Shown here in pieces: positions 16,218-23,981 of a DNA stretch of 30,857 nucleotides (its first letter is position 1; every line of letters begins with the position of its first letter). The position numbers were made by a program, and so were the translations under genes. The notes below the pieces were generated by a model. It was not told where the DNA came from. It saw only the letters and a program-made list of their open reading frames with translations, and searched no databases. The DNA comes from DALYJJ01 sp031969915 (GTDB lineage Bacteria > Acidobacteriota > Terriglobia > Bryobacterales > Bryobacteraceae): positions 1-30,857 of the forward strand of contig DALYJJ010000072.1 in the NCBI GenBank assembly GCA_031969915.1, written 5' to 3'.

Positions 16218-16973
16218 ATGGAGGCGATGGGCACTTTCGATTTGACGGGACAAACCGCGGTGGTGACGGGCGCGGCGCAGGGCATTGGCGAAGGGATCGC
16301 GCGGCGGCTGGCGCGGGCGGGAGCGCGCGTGGCCGTGGCGGATCTGAACGAGGAGGCGGCGTTGGCGGCGGCATCGGGCGTGGGAGCGAACGCCTTCGCG
16401 GTGAGGCTGGATGTGACCAGCGACGAGTCCGTGCAGAGCGCGGTGGCTGCGATCGTGCAGCAGACGGGGCGAATCGACGTTTGGGTGAATAACGCGGGGA
16501 TCGCGGGGCGCACGGCGCCGGTGTGGGAGCAAACCGACGAGGACTGGTCGCGGATCGTGGCGCTGAACCTGACCGGCGTGTTCTATTGCTGCCGCGCGGT
16601 GCTGCCGCACATGCGCGGGCGGCGCTACGGGCGGATCGTCAACATCGCCTCCATCGCGGGCAAGGAAGGAAACCCGAACATGTCGGGCTACTCGGCGACG
16701 AAGGCGGGCGTGATCGGGCTCACGAAGTCGATCGCCAAGGAAGTGGCCACCGACGGGATCTGCGTCAACGCCGTGGCGCCGGCCGTGGTCCGGACGAAAA
16801 TCCTGGATCAATTGACGCCTGAGCAGGTGGACTACATGACGGCGCGAATACCGATGCGGCGCACCGGGGCGATCGAGGAGATTGCGGCGGTGGTGCACTT
16901 TCTGGCCAGCCCGGATTGTTCGTTCGTCACCGGCCAGACGTACGATGCCAGCGGCGGCCGGGCGACCTATTAG
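16218..16973 (+). CDS. Short-chain dehydrogenase/reductase, probable sugar-acid dehydrogenase
   Basis: 251 residues. Rossmann fold with TGAAQGIG, acidic Asp42 at the end of beta2 (favouring NAD over NADP), NNAG, and the catalytic set Ser145, Tyr158, Lys162. The C-terminal block, with RTGAIEEIAAVVHFLASPDCSFVTGQTYDASGGRATY in short pieces, ends SGGRATY, a hallmark I associate with the branch that oxidises 2-keto-3-deoxy-L-fuconate or -rhamnonate; generic annotation would be 3-oxoacyl-ACP reductase FabG-like. The family is known; the substrate is inference. An ATG nine bases in (16227) is an alternative start; neither has a good ribosome binding site. The stop overlaps the convergent barrel gene by four bases. 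No other sugar-acid genes are adjacent. Confidence 0.88.
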   Translation: MEAMGTFDLTGQTAVVTGAAQGIGEGIARRLARAGARVAVADLNEEAALAAASGVGANAFAVRLDVTSDESVQSAVAAIVQQTGRIDVWVNNAGIAGRTAPVWEQTDEDWSRIVALNLTGVFYCCRAVLPHMRGRRYGRIVNIASIAGKEGNPNMSGYSATKAGVIGLTKSIAKEVATDGICVNAVAPAVVRTKILDQLTPEQVDYMTARIPMRRTGAIEEIAAVVHFLASPDCSFVTGQTYDASGGRATY

Positions 16974-17659
16974 AACGTGATGCCGTATTCGAGAACCAGG
17001 CCGTTCTTACCGTTCGCGGGGGTGTTCGCGATCTTGTAGGCGACGACGATGATCTGCTTCTTTGTCGGGTGGAAGAGGATGCCGGGAATGAAGAACCCGA
17101 AGTCGTGACGGCCGCGGAACCACTCGGCGAGGAGGATCACCCGCTTGCCGACCGGCTGCTCGATACCGCCCAGGAAGTTGCCCGTAGTTTTCTTGAACAA
17201 CTCGCGAGTTCCGTGGAAGCCGCCCGCGGTGAGCCGCGTTTCCAGCTTCGGTACGCGCATGCTGAAGTGGGAATAGCTGAAACTGCCGAGCCCGCCCCCA
17301 CGGTAGTTGAAGACCGCCATCTGGCCCACGGTGATCTTCATCTCGCGGGATCCCCAGCGCTCGGAGAAGATCTGCGGCGAGGACTTGAATCCCACGCCCA
17401 CCGCCTCATTCAGCGCGCGCGGAGAGCCGGCGTTGTAGGAGGTGACCGCGAGTTCGGTGGATTTGCCCACGCCGTAGGCGAAGAAGTTGGTGCCGTACCA
17501 ATAGCGGCCCTGGTTCCAGCCGCGGGTCTGCGTTTCATGCATGAGGAAACGCTTGCCCTTGGGTGTGATGTCGGCCGACGGCATATTGACGATGGCCTGC
17601 TGGGCGAACAGGGCGCCGGGCAGCAGGCACACAACGGGTGCGAGTGACGTTCGAATCAT
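16970..17659 (-). CDS. Putative outer-membrane beta-barrel protein
   Basis: 229 residues from the ATG at 17659, which begins directly with a signal peptide (MIRTSLAPVVCLLPGALFAQ-Q). The mature part alternates aromatic and polar residues with regular Gly/Asn turns (RYWYGTNFFAYGVGKSTELAVTSYNAG, read in pieces) and ends LVLEYGITF with a terminal Phe, consistent with a small outer-membrane barrel of about ten to twelve strands. No named family is recognised. It lies 57 bases downstream of the oligopeptidase gene on the same strand, so it may be the last gene of the queC-opdB transcript. Its stop overlaps that of the SDR gene. Confidence 0.65.
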   Translation of the reverse strand: MIRTSLAPVVCLLPGALFAQQAIVNMPSADITPKGKRFLMHETQTRGWNQGRYWYGTNFFAYGVGKSTELAVTSYNAGSPRALNEAVGVGFKSSPQIFSERWGSREMKITVGQMAVFNYRGGGLGSFSYSHFSMRVPKLETRLTAGGFHGTRELFKKTTGNFLGGIEQPVGKRVILLAEWFRGRHDFGFFIPGILFHPTKKQIIVVAYKIANTPANGKNGLVLEYGITF

Positions 17660-17716
17660 CGGTCTGTAATGAGGCGGACCGCGGTCGCGCGACGGAGCGC
17701 ACACGCACGTGGCCCT

Positions 17717-19825
17717 CTACTGGATGCCGAAAGCCTTCAACAGGAATGAATAATCGAAGGCCGTTTCCTTCATTTGCTCGTACCGGCCGGAGGCTCCAAA
17801 GTGGCCAGCGCCCATGTTCGTTTTGAGCACGAGGATGTTCTTGTCTTCTTTTGTCGCGCGGAGCCGGGCCACCCATTTCGCGGGTTCCCAGTAGGAGACA
17901 CGGGGATCGTTGAGGCCCGCCGTGACCAGCATGTTCGGGTAGAGCTTGCCGGTGACGTTGTCATAGGGCGAGTAGGAGCGCATGTAGTCGTAGAATTTCC
18001 TGTCCGCGGGGTTGCCCCATTCCTCGTACTCGCCCACGGTGAGCGGCAAGGTGGCGTCGGACATGGTGTTGATGACATCGACGAAGGGGACCTTCGCGAT
18101 CACGGCGCCGAAGAGATCGGGGCGCAGGTTGACCACGGCGCCCATGAGCAGTCCGCCGGCGCTGCCGCCGAGGATGGCGAGGCGGGCGGGCTTGGTGTAC
18201 TTGAGGGCGACGAGGTGTTCGGCGCAGGCGATGAAATCGGTGAACGAGTTCTTCTTGTTCAGCATGCGGCCGTCGTCGTGCCATTTCTTGCCGAGCTCCT
18301 GGCCGCCCCGGATGTGCGCGAGGGCGATGGCGAAACCACGATCGAGAAGGCTGAGTCGGGCCGAGGAGAACGCCGCCTCCGTGGAGATGCCATACGCCCC
18401 GTAACCGTTGAGGAGCAGCGGAGCCTCGCCGTTCTTCGCGAAGCCTTTCCTGTAGACCAGGGAGATGGGGATCTTCACGCCGTCCTTCGCGGTGGCGTAG
18501 AGGCGCTCGCTCGAATACTGGGCGGGATCGTAGCCGCCGAGCACGTCCTGGCGTTTCATCAACGTCTGCGTGCGCTCGGACATATCGTAGTCGTAGACGG
18601 AACTCGGCGTCACCAGGGACGCGTAGGTGTAGCGGAGCACGCTGGTGTTGAAGTCGGGGTTTTCGTTGGGGACCACGGTGTAGGCGGGTTCCTGGAACTC
18701 GACGTAGTGAGATTTGGCGCCGCCTCGAAACGGATCGATGCGGAGCTTGCGCAGGCCGTTCTCGCGTTCCACCAGGACGAGATGATCGCGAAACGCGTCG
18801 ACGCCTTCGAGCAGCACCCCATCGCGATGGGCTTGCACTTCGCGCCACCGGGCGCGGCCCGGGTTCTGGACGGGGGCCTGCACCAGCCGGAAATTGCGGC
18901 CGGTATCGTTCACGCGAATGTAGAACGAATCGCGGTGATGGGTGACGTCGTACTCGATCTCCTTGCGGCGGGGTTCGACGAGGGCGAAGGAGCCCTGGGG
19001 ATCGGAGGCGCGGAGGTAGCGGACCTCGCGGGTGGTGGCGCTCGCCAATTCCATCAGCAGGTACTCGCGGCTTTTCGTTTTGTCCAGCTCGAGTGTGTAC
19101 GCTTCGTCCTTCTCTTCGTAGATCAACGTGTCGTTCTTCGCATCCGAGCCCAGCACGTGGCGGAAGAGGCGGTAGGGGCGCTTGGTCGCCGGTTCGACGA
19201 CGTTGTAGAACAAGGTTCGGTTATCGCTGGCCCACTGCACCGAATCGTAGGTGCCGGGGACGGTTTCGGCGAGGTCGGCGCCGGTGCCGAGATCGCGGAA
19301 ACGGAGCGTGTAGACTTCGTCGCCTTCGTGATCGGTGGAGTAGGCGAGCAGCGTTTGATCGGGGCTTACCTTGAACACGCCGATCCGGAAGTATTTCCTG
19401 CCCGCGGCGAGGAGGTTGGCGTCCAACATCACCTGCTCGGCCGCGTCGAGGCTGCCCTTCTTGCGGCAGTAGATGGAGTACTGCTTTCCTTTCTCGGTTC
19501 GCGAATAGTAGTAGTAGCCGTCCACCTTCACGGGCACGGAGAGGTCGTCTTCCTTGACGCGGCCGCGAATCTCCTCATAGAGCTTCTGCTGAAGGGCGCC
19601 GGTGCCCGCCATGATCGACTCGGTGTAGCGGTTCTCGTCTTCCAGGTACTTGATGACCTCGGGATTGGTCTTCTCGCGCAGCCAGAAGTACGGGTCGATG
19701 CGCGTCTCGCCGTGCATTTCCAGGGTCTTGGGCCGACGGGCGGCGATCGGGGGAGCGATGGTTTCAGCGGTAAGCGACATGGTGAGACAGACGAGGAGCG
19801 CGGAGCGCAACAGCGTAGGAGCCAC
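17717..19825 (-). CDS. Oligopeptidase B-like S9A serine peptidase, probably exported
   Basis: 702 residues from a GTG with AGGA eight to nine bases upstream. N-terminus LLRSALLVCLTMSLTAETIA looks like a signal peptide, which cytoplasmic E. coli OpdB lacks. An N-terminal seven-bladed propeller (about 75-430; RIDPYFWLREKTNPEVIKYLEDEN leads into it) precedes an alpha/beta hydrolase domain. The catalytic triad is readable: Ser555 in GGSAGGLLMG, Asp640 in LNDPRV, His675 in MGAGHFG. The family cleaves short peptides, in OpdB after basic residues; export suggests scavenging of external peptides. The gene begins four bases after queC, so it is cotranscribed with it, an unrelated partner. Confidence 0.9.
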   Translation of the reverse strand: MAPTLLRSALLVCLTMSLTAETIAPPIAARRPKTLEMHGETRIDPYFWLREKTNPEVIKYLEDENRYTESIMAGTGALQQKLYEEIRGRVKEDDLSVPVKVDGYYYYSRTEKGKQYSIYCRKKGSLDAAEQVMLDANLLAAGRKYFRIGVFKVSPDQTLLAYSTDHEGDEVYTLRFRDLGTGADLAETVPGTYDSVQWASDNRTLFYNVVEPATKRPYRLFRHVLGSDAKNDTLIYEEKDEAYTLELDKTKSREYLLMELASATTREVRYLRASDPQGSFALVEPRRKEIEYDVTHHRDSFYIRVNDTGRNFRLVQAPVQNPGRARWREVQAHRDGVLLEGVDAFRDHLVLVERENGLRKLRIDPFRGGAKSHYVEFQEPAYTVVPNENPDFNTSVLRYTYASLVTPSSVYDYDMSERTQTLMKRQDVLGGYDPAQYSSERLYATAKDGVKIPISLVYRKGFAKNGEAPLLLNGYGAYGISTEAAFSSARLSLLDRGFAIALAHIRGGQELGKKWHDDGRMLNKKNSFTDFIACAEHLVALKYTKPARLAILGGSAGGLLMGAVVNLRPDLFGAVIAKVPFVDVINTMSDATLPLTVGEYEEWGNPADRKFYDYMRSYSPYDNVTGKLYPNMLVTAGLNDPRVSYWEPAKWVARLRATKEDKNILVLKTNMGAGHFGASGRYEQMKETAFDYSFLLKAFGIQ

Positions 19826-19829
19826 GAAG

Positions 19830-20525
19830 CTATCCTAGCGGGTCCGGTATGCCCGCCGCTTCGAAGCCCTTGTGGCGCAGGAGACAGGAATCGCAGGCGC
19901 GGCAGGGGCGGCCGTCCGGCGTGGGGTCGTAACAGGAATGTGTGAGCGCGTAGTCGACGCCCAGTTCGAGCCCGCGGCGAATGATGCCCTCCTTGGTCAG
20001 CTCGATGAGAGGGGTGTGGATGCGAACGGCGAGCGTACCTTCGACGGCGGCTTTGGTGGCGAGGTTGGCCATGCGCTCGAAGGCGGCGATGAACTCGGGG
20101 CGGCAGTCCGGGTAGCCGGAATAGTCGATGGCGTTGACGCCGAGGAACAGGTCCGCCGCGCCGAGCACTTCGGCCCAGGCGAGGGCGAGGGAGAGGAACA
20201 CGGTGTTGCGGGCCGGGACATAGGTGACGGGGATGCCGTGTTCCATCTGCTCCGGGGAGCGGCCTTTGGGGACGGCGAGATCGGCGGTGAGCGCGGAGCC
20301 GCCGAACGGGCGGAGGTCGACGGCGAGCATGAGATGCTGCGCGGCGCCCAGCGCCTGCGCGACGCGGGCAGCGGCTTCGAGCTCGCGGCGGTGGCGCTGG
20401 CCGTAATCGAAGGAGAGAGCGTAGCAGGAGAAGCCCTGGTGCCGCGCGATGGCCAGCACGGTGGCGGAATCAAGGCCGCCGCTGAGAAGGCAGACGGCGC
20501 GCGGCGCGGAGTTCGTGGAACGCAT
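19830..20525 (-). CDS. queC: 7-cyano-7-deazaguanine synthase QueC
   Basis: 231 residues. PP-loop ATP pyrophosphatase motif LLSGGLDSATVLAIA (15-29), SFDYGQRHRRELEAA, YVPARNTVFLSLALAWAE and GVNAIDYSGYPDCRPEFI, then the zinc site with Cys residues in SCYDP and CRACDSC near the C-terminus. It converts 7-carboxy-7-deazaguanine to preQ0 for queuosine in tRNA (or deazaguanine in DNA). queD, queE and queF are not adjacent. GGAAG lies nine bases before the ATG. The start is 34 bases from the divergent AraC-type gene. Confidence 0.95.
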   Translation of the reverse strand: MRSTNSAPRAVCLLSGGLDSATVLAIARHQGFSCYALSFDYGQRHRRELEAAARVAQALGAAQHLMLAVDLRPFGGSALTADLAVPKGRSPEQMEHGIPVTYVPARNTVFLSLALAWAEVLGAADLFLGVNAIDYSGYPDCRPEFIAAFERMANLATKAAVEGTLAVRIHTPLIELTKEGIIRRGLELGVDYALTHSCYDPTPDGRPCRACDSCLLRHKGFEAAGIPDPLG

Positions 20526-20538
20526 GAGGCGGGGCTTC

Positions 20539-20551
20539 CGTTATCATAACG
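20539..20551. promoter_or_regulatory. Palindrome in the queC/AraC-type divergent spacer
   Basis: CGTTAT-C-ATAACG, a perfect 6-base inverted repeat in the 34-base gap between two divergent start codons, AT-rich against its surroundings. It contains TATGAT on the minus strand (possible queC -10) and TATCAT on the plus strand, so it may be an overlapping promoter pair or an operator for the AraC-type protein. No -35 boxes are evident. Confidence 0.35.
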
Positions 20552-20559
20552 CGGGGTCC

Positions 20560-21351
20560 ATGCGTTACCTGGAGTACCGGCCTGGGTTGCCGGTGGCGCA
20601 CTATGTGCATTGTCTTTGGCTGCTGGAGGGGGAGAGTGCGCCCGCGCAGGTGATCTCGCCCGATGGGCGAATGGAGTTGATTCTGCACTACGGGGATCGC
20701 TTCCGCGAAGAGACGGGCCTGCAGCCGCGTGGGATCGTGGCGGGGCAGCGCTGGCGGTATCTGCGGGTTGAGGCGACGGGGCGCGTGGGATTGGTGGGGG
20801 CGCGGTTTCATCCGTGGGGATCGAATGCCCTGCTGCGGGACGAGGCTTGGGAGTGGGCTGGTTCCATCGTGGACGCGCCGGTGCCCTCCTGGTGGATTGA
20901 GCGGATCGCGGAGGCGCCGTCGGACGAGGCGCGGCTGCGTGTGTTCGAGAGCCTGCTGGCAGGACGCCTGCGCCCGGCCCAGGCGCCGGCGGCGGTGGTG
21001 GAGGCGGTTCGGCTTCTGCGCGCCGGCGCGCGCGTGGCCGGGGCGGCGGAGCGAGTGGAGGTCAGCGAACGGACCCTGGAGCGGCTGTTTCGGAACTGGG
21101 TGGGCATCGCTCCGAAGCGCTTTGAGCGCGTGGCGCGGTTTCAGCGGCTGCTGCGCCGGCTGCGGAGTGCGCCGGAGCGCTGGGCGGCGGTGGCGGCGGA
21201 CATCGGCTACTACGATCAACCGCACCTGATCCGGGAGTTCCAGGAGCTGGCCGGCTGCGCGCCCTCCGAGTACGCGGGCAGCTCGCGCCATCTGAACGAC
21301 TGGATTGTCGGATTTTTCCAAGACGGGGAAGCGGCGAATGCCGGAGGCTAG
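20560..21351 (+). CDS. AraC-family transcriptional regulator with DUF6597-type N-terminal domain
   Basis: 263 residues from the ATG at 20560; the frame is open further upstream but that part is antisense to queC. The N-terminal half (YRPGLPVAHYVHCLWLLEG, PDGRMELILHYGDRF, VGLVGARFHPWG) matches the cupin-like domain called DUF6597 in many AraC proteins. The C-terminal half has two helix-turn-helix units, the first in AAERVEVSERTLERLFRNWVG and the second in VAADIGYYDQPHLIREFQELAGCAPSEY, the AraC signature. The ligand and targets are unknown. The DUF6265 gene follows after four bases, so the two are one transcript and the regulator may control it. Confidence 0.9.
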   Translation: MRYLEYRPGLPVAHYVHCLWLLEGESAPAQVISPDGRMELILHYGDRFREETGLQPRGIVAGQRWRYLRVEATGRVGLVGARFHPWGSNALLRDEAWEWAGSIVDAPVPSWWIERIAEAPSDEARLRVFESLLAGRLRPAQAPAAVVEAVRLLRAGARVAGAAERVEVSERTLERLFRNWVGIAPKRFERVARFQRLLRRLRSAPERWAAVAADIGYYDQPHLIREFQELAGCAPSEYAGSSRHLNDWIVGFFQDGEAANAGG

Positions 21352-21355
21352 ACGC

Positions 21356-21811
21356 ATGAGACGACTTTTACTTGGAGTGTTGGCGGCGGGCGCGCTGAGC
21401 GCGGATCCCGCGGGAATCGCTTCCATGAACTGGCTGGCCGGCTGCTGGGAGGGGGGCAATGAGAGGCGGCAGATCGCCGAAGTGTGGATGCGTCCGGGAG
21501 GCGGCACGATGTTGGGCGTGGGGCGCACGGTGGCGGGCGGCAAGACAGTGAGCAGCGAATTCCTGCGCATCGACGAAAAGGACGGCGTGCTGGTGTACAC
21601 CGCGCTGGTGGGGGCGCAGAAGCCGGTGCCGTTCAAGGCGGTCAAGACAGGACCGGGCGAAATTGTTTTTGAGAATCCGGAGCACGATTTCCCGCAGCGC
21701 ATTGTTTACAAGCTGGGAGAAGGCGGCAAATTGGGCGCACGGATCGAGGGCAACGTGAACGGCAAGCTGCGCCAGGTGGATTACTCGATGCAGCGGGCAA
21801 AGTGCGAGTAG
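21356..21811 (+). CDS. Secreted DUF6265-family protein
   Basis: 151 residues from the ATG with GGAGG nine bases upstream (inside the end of the AraC-type gene). Signal peptide MRRLLLGVLAAGALSA, then MNWLAGCWEG, EVWMRPGGGTMLGVGRTV, EFLRIDEKDGVLVY and FENPEHDFPQRIVY, the conserved string of DUF6265, a lipocalin-like beta-barrel family of unknown function common in acidobacteria and Bacteroidota. A hydrophobic-ligand binding role is suggested by fold only. It is coupled to the upstream regulator gene. Confidence 0.85.
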   Translation: MRRLLLGVLAAGALSADPAGIASMNWLAGCWEGGNERRQIAEVWMRPGGGTMLGVGRTVAGGKTVSSEFLRIDEKDGVLVYTALVGAQKPVPFKAVKTGPGEIVFENPEHDFPQRIVYKLGEGGKLGARIEGNVNGKLRQVDYSMQRAKCE

Positions 21812-21812
21812 C

Positions 21813-21837
21813 GGGGAGCGGCCGCTGACCGCTCCTC
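21813..21837. terminator. Hairpin between convergent DUF6265 and NfrB-like genes
   Basis: GGAGCGG (21815-21821), seven-base loop, CCGCTCC (21829-21835), extendable by a G-U and a G-C pair. It starts two bases after the DUF6265 stop and reaches into the stop of the convergent gene, so it could act as a two-way terminator. There is no U-run on either strand. Confidence 0.45.
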
Positions 21838-23587
21838 ACGCCATCGCTTCGCGGAGGGTCTCGAAATTCGATCCGCTGACCAGCGAGACGCGGACCGCGA
21901 GGCGGGTGTGGCGGCGGATCTCTTTGAGCGCTTTTTCGTCCGGCGCCACGCTGGCGGCGAGCAGCAGCACGCCGCCGTCGACATCATAGGGGACCACGCC
22001 GTGTTTGGCGGCCAGGGCGGCGGGCAGGGAACGGGCGATGCGGCGGTGGACGCGGCCCGCGGCGACGTGCACCGTGGCCAAGCCGCTTCGCCAGCCCGCG
22101 TCCTCCAGTTCCTCTTCGAACCCGGCTTCGGCGGCAAGATCCTCCAGGAACGCGTCCGCCGGTTGCTGGAACATGGCCAGGGCCGCGCGCGAAGGAAACG
22201 CGTGCTCGGTTTTCACCCAGCGGAGCGGCTGGCGGAGCGCTTTGGCCTGCGCGAACCGCCACAGGGCCCCCATTGAGGCGAGAAAATTGATGCCGTTCGC
22301 CCAGAGCGCGCGCAACGGAACCCCCAGCGCGAATCGCCAACCATAAATCTGGCCGGAACACCAGGCGCGGGCGGAGAGGGCCGTGGCTTGGAAAGACAAG
22401 GTGACCCACGGCAGCCAGCCGGCGGCGGCCCCGGCCAGGCCCCAGACTCCACCCGTCAACGAGGCCCACAGCCAGGTGGCCGCGCCGTAGACCAGAGACG
22501 CGTTGGCGAGGATGCTGACCGGGTTGCCGACGAGGCCCTTGCGATCGCGCCACAGCCAGTAAAGCTGCCGGACGCCGCCGAACCAGCCATAGCGTTCCCA
22601 CGCCTGCAGGGCGTTGCCGGTCACCCAACGCGTCCGCTGGCGGCGGGCGGCGTCGAAGGTCCGCGGGAAGTATTCGCGTGTGGCCACCGGCGCCCCGTTC
22701 TCCCAGCGAACGGGAAAGAAAAGCTGTCGGCAGCCGAGTTCAAAGAGACGAATCCCGTTAGCGTAGTCTTCGGTGAGGCTTTCGGGGTCGAAGATGCGGT
22801 TGCCCGAGCGGCCGGCGAGCCGGTCCAGGGCGTCACGGCGGTAGCCCGTGCCCACTCCGTTCGAGGGCATGAAACCGCCCAGGGCCTGACGCGCGACGGC
22901 GTCCAGCATTTCGTATTGCGCGAACTCGTCGCAGTAGACACCATGGGTCAACTCGCGCCAGGGGGTGGGCAGGGCCAGCACGGGGATCTGCACCATGTCG
23001 TGGTTCCGGCACAGTTGGTTGAGCCACCGCAGACTGTGAGGATGAATGAGGTCCTCGGCGTCATGGGTCACGATGGTCTCGAAGCGGACGCCGTGCTCCT
23101 CTTCGTAGAGAAGCAGGCGTTGATAGATCCAATTCAGGCAGTCGGCCTTGGATGTGGGACCGTCGTGGGGGCAGAGCGCGATGGAGACGCGGCGGAACCG
23201 GTCTTCCAGGCGGCGCAGCGCGGCGATGGTGTCTTCATCGTTCGGGTAGGCGCCGGCGAAGATGACGAAGTCCGAGTATTGGATGGCGGCGAGGTTGTGC
23301 TCCACCATGCGCTCGACGACGGCCGCCTCGTGCCACAAGGGGAGCAGGATGGCGATGGGCCGTTCGGTGGCGGAAGGGTCGGGGGCGAACGCGGGAGCGC
23401 GCCGGGCGGCGAGCGCGACGCAGGTGACCAGGAAGTCGTCCAGGCCGCTCACAAGCAGATAGACCGCGAGCGGCGGTAACGCGCTCAAGACGAGCCCGTC
23501 GATCAGTTCGAGGACCGGCACCTTAAGAACAGGTGCCGGAGGTCCGGAATAGTTCTCATGGCTAATCCGAGAAGCGGGGGGGATCAA
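21836..23587 (-). CDS. NfrB-like membrane glycosyltransferase (GT2) with GspE-N-type tail
   Basis: 583 residues from a TTG; a GTG at 23521 would give 561 and fits the NfrB N-terminus about as well; neither has a ribosome binding site. One N-terminal membrane helix (ends LLVSGLDDFLV), a GT2 domain (about 75-330: GPTSKADCLN, THDAEDLIHP for the metal-binding DxD-like site, SLTEDYANGIRL, REYFPRTFDAARRQRTRWVTG as the Q/RxxRW motif), several helices to about residue 455, and a tail (about 515-583, LPAALAAKHGVVP...) like the GspE-N/MshEN unit. These strings match NfrB of E. coli, a synthase for a secreted polysaccharide used by phage N4. It is shorter than NfrB (about 745) and the RLG part of the cyclic-di-GMP motif is not evident. 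No NfrA partner is in the window. Confidence 0.88.
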   Translation of the reverse strand: MIPPASRISHENYSGPPAPVLKVPVLELIDGLVLSALPPLAVYLLVSGLDDFLVTCVALAARRAPAFAPDPSATERPIAILLPLWHEAAVVERMVEHNLAAIQYSDFVIFAGAYPNDEDTIAALRRLEDRFRRVSIALCPHDGPTSKADCLNWIYQRLLLYEEEHGVRFETIVTHDAEDLIHPHSLRWLNQLCRNHDMVQIPVLALPTPWRELTHGVYCDEFAQYEMLDAVARQALGGFMPSNGVGTGYRRDALDRLAGRSGNRIFDPESLTEDYANGIRLFELGCRQLFFPVRWENGAPVATREYFPRTFDAARRQRTRWVTGNALQAWERYGWFGGVRQLYWLWRDRKGLVGNPVSILANASLVYGAATWLWASLTGGVWGLAGAAAGWLPWVTLSFQATALSARAWCSGQIYGWRFALGVPLRALWANGINFLASMGALWRFAQAKALRQPLRWVKTEHAFPSRAALAMFQQPADAFLEDLAAEAGFEEELEDAGWRSGLATVHVAAGRVHRRIARSLPAALAAKHGVVPYDVDGGVLLLAASVAPDEKALKEIRRHTRLAVRVSLVSGSNFETLREAMA

Positions 23588-23981
23588 AAAGCGAAAGTGG
23601 TTCGAAGTGGGTGATCCGGAGGCGCTTTCCGGCGCGGCGGAAGCGGACCTCCACGGCCGCCCGGCGGCGTTCCAGGCGCTGGGTTCCGTCGCGGGTGCGC
23701 AGGGTCAGGGCCCAGTCCGCGCGCGCCGCGAGGCCACTCTCGTCGAACGCCTCCGGGAAGGCGATCGAGGACGTCAGCTCGGTCTGGTCCACCAGCGCGG
23801 CGACGTTGGCTCGGAGTTGGCCGCGGGCGGGGAAGCCGGTGTCGAAGGCGGCGAGAAAACCATGGACGTCACGCTCGGCCAGCGCGGCGGCAAGCGAGGC
23901 GAACGCCGCGCGCATCTCATCTTCCGCTCCGGCCCGCACCAGTGCGGCGGCGGCGAAGCCGATGGCCAGGCGGCGCGTCAT
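23562..23981 (-). CDS. Small secreted protein, NTF2/SnoaL-like
   Basis: 139 residues. Signal peptide MTRRLAIGFAAAALVRAGA, then a helix FASLAAALAERDVHGFLAAFDTGFP and beta strands (DWALTLRTRDG, RRAAVEVRFRRAG, LRITHFEPL). That arrangement is typical of the NTF2-like fold; no catalytic residue can be assigned, so this is a shape-based guess. Its ATG overlaps the M14 peptidase stop by four bases (ATGA) and its 3' end overlaps the longest version of the glycosyltransferase gene, so it is part of the same operon. Confidence 0.7.
   Translation of the reverse strand: MTRRLAIGFAAAALVRAGAEDEMRAAFASLAAALAERDVHGFLAAFDTGFPARGQLRANVAALVDQTELTSSIAFPEAFDESGLAARADWALTLRTRDGTQRLERRRAAVEVRFRRAGKRLRITHFEPLSLFDPPRFSD

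Noticed and set aside
16195..16374. Upstream extension of the secreted protein of unknown function
   Set aside because: The added residues are Pro/Arg low complexity antisense to the SDR Rossmann fold; the ATG at 16194 begins directly with a signal peptide.
17774..19945. A 723-codon plus-strand open frame opposite the oligopeptidase gene
   Set aside because: It is exactly antisense to a gene with an intact catalytic triad, has His/Gly/Glu-rich composition without any motif, and such mirror frames are common in high-GC DNA.
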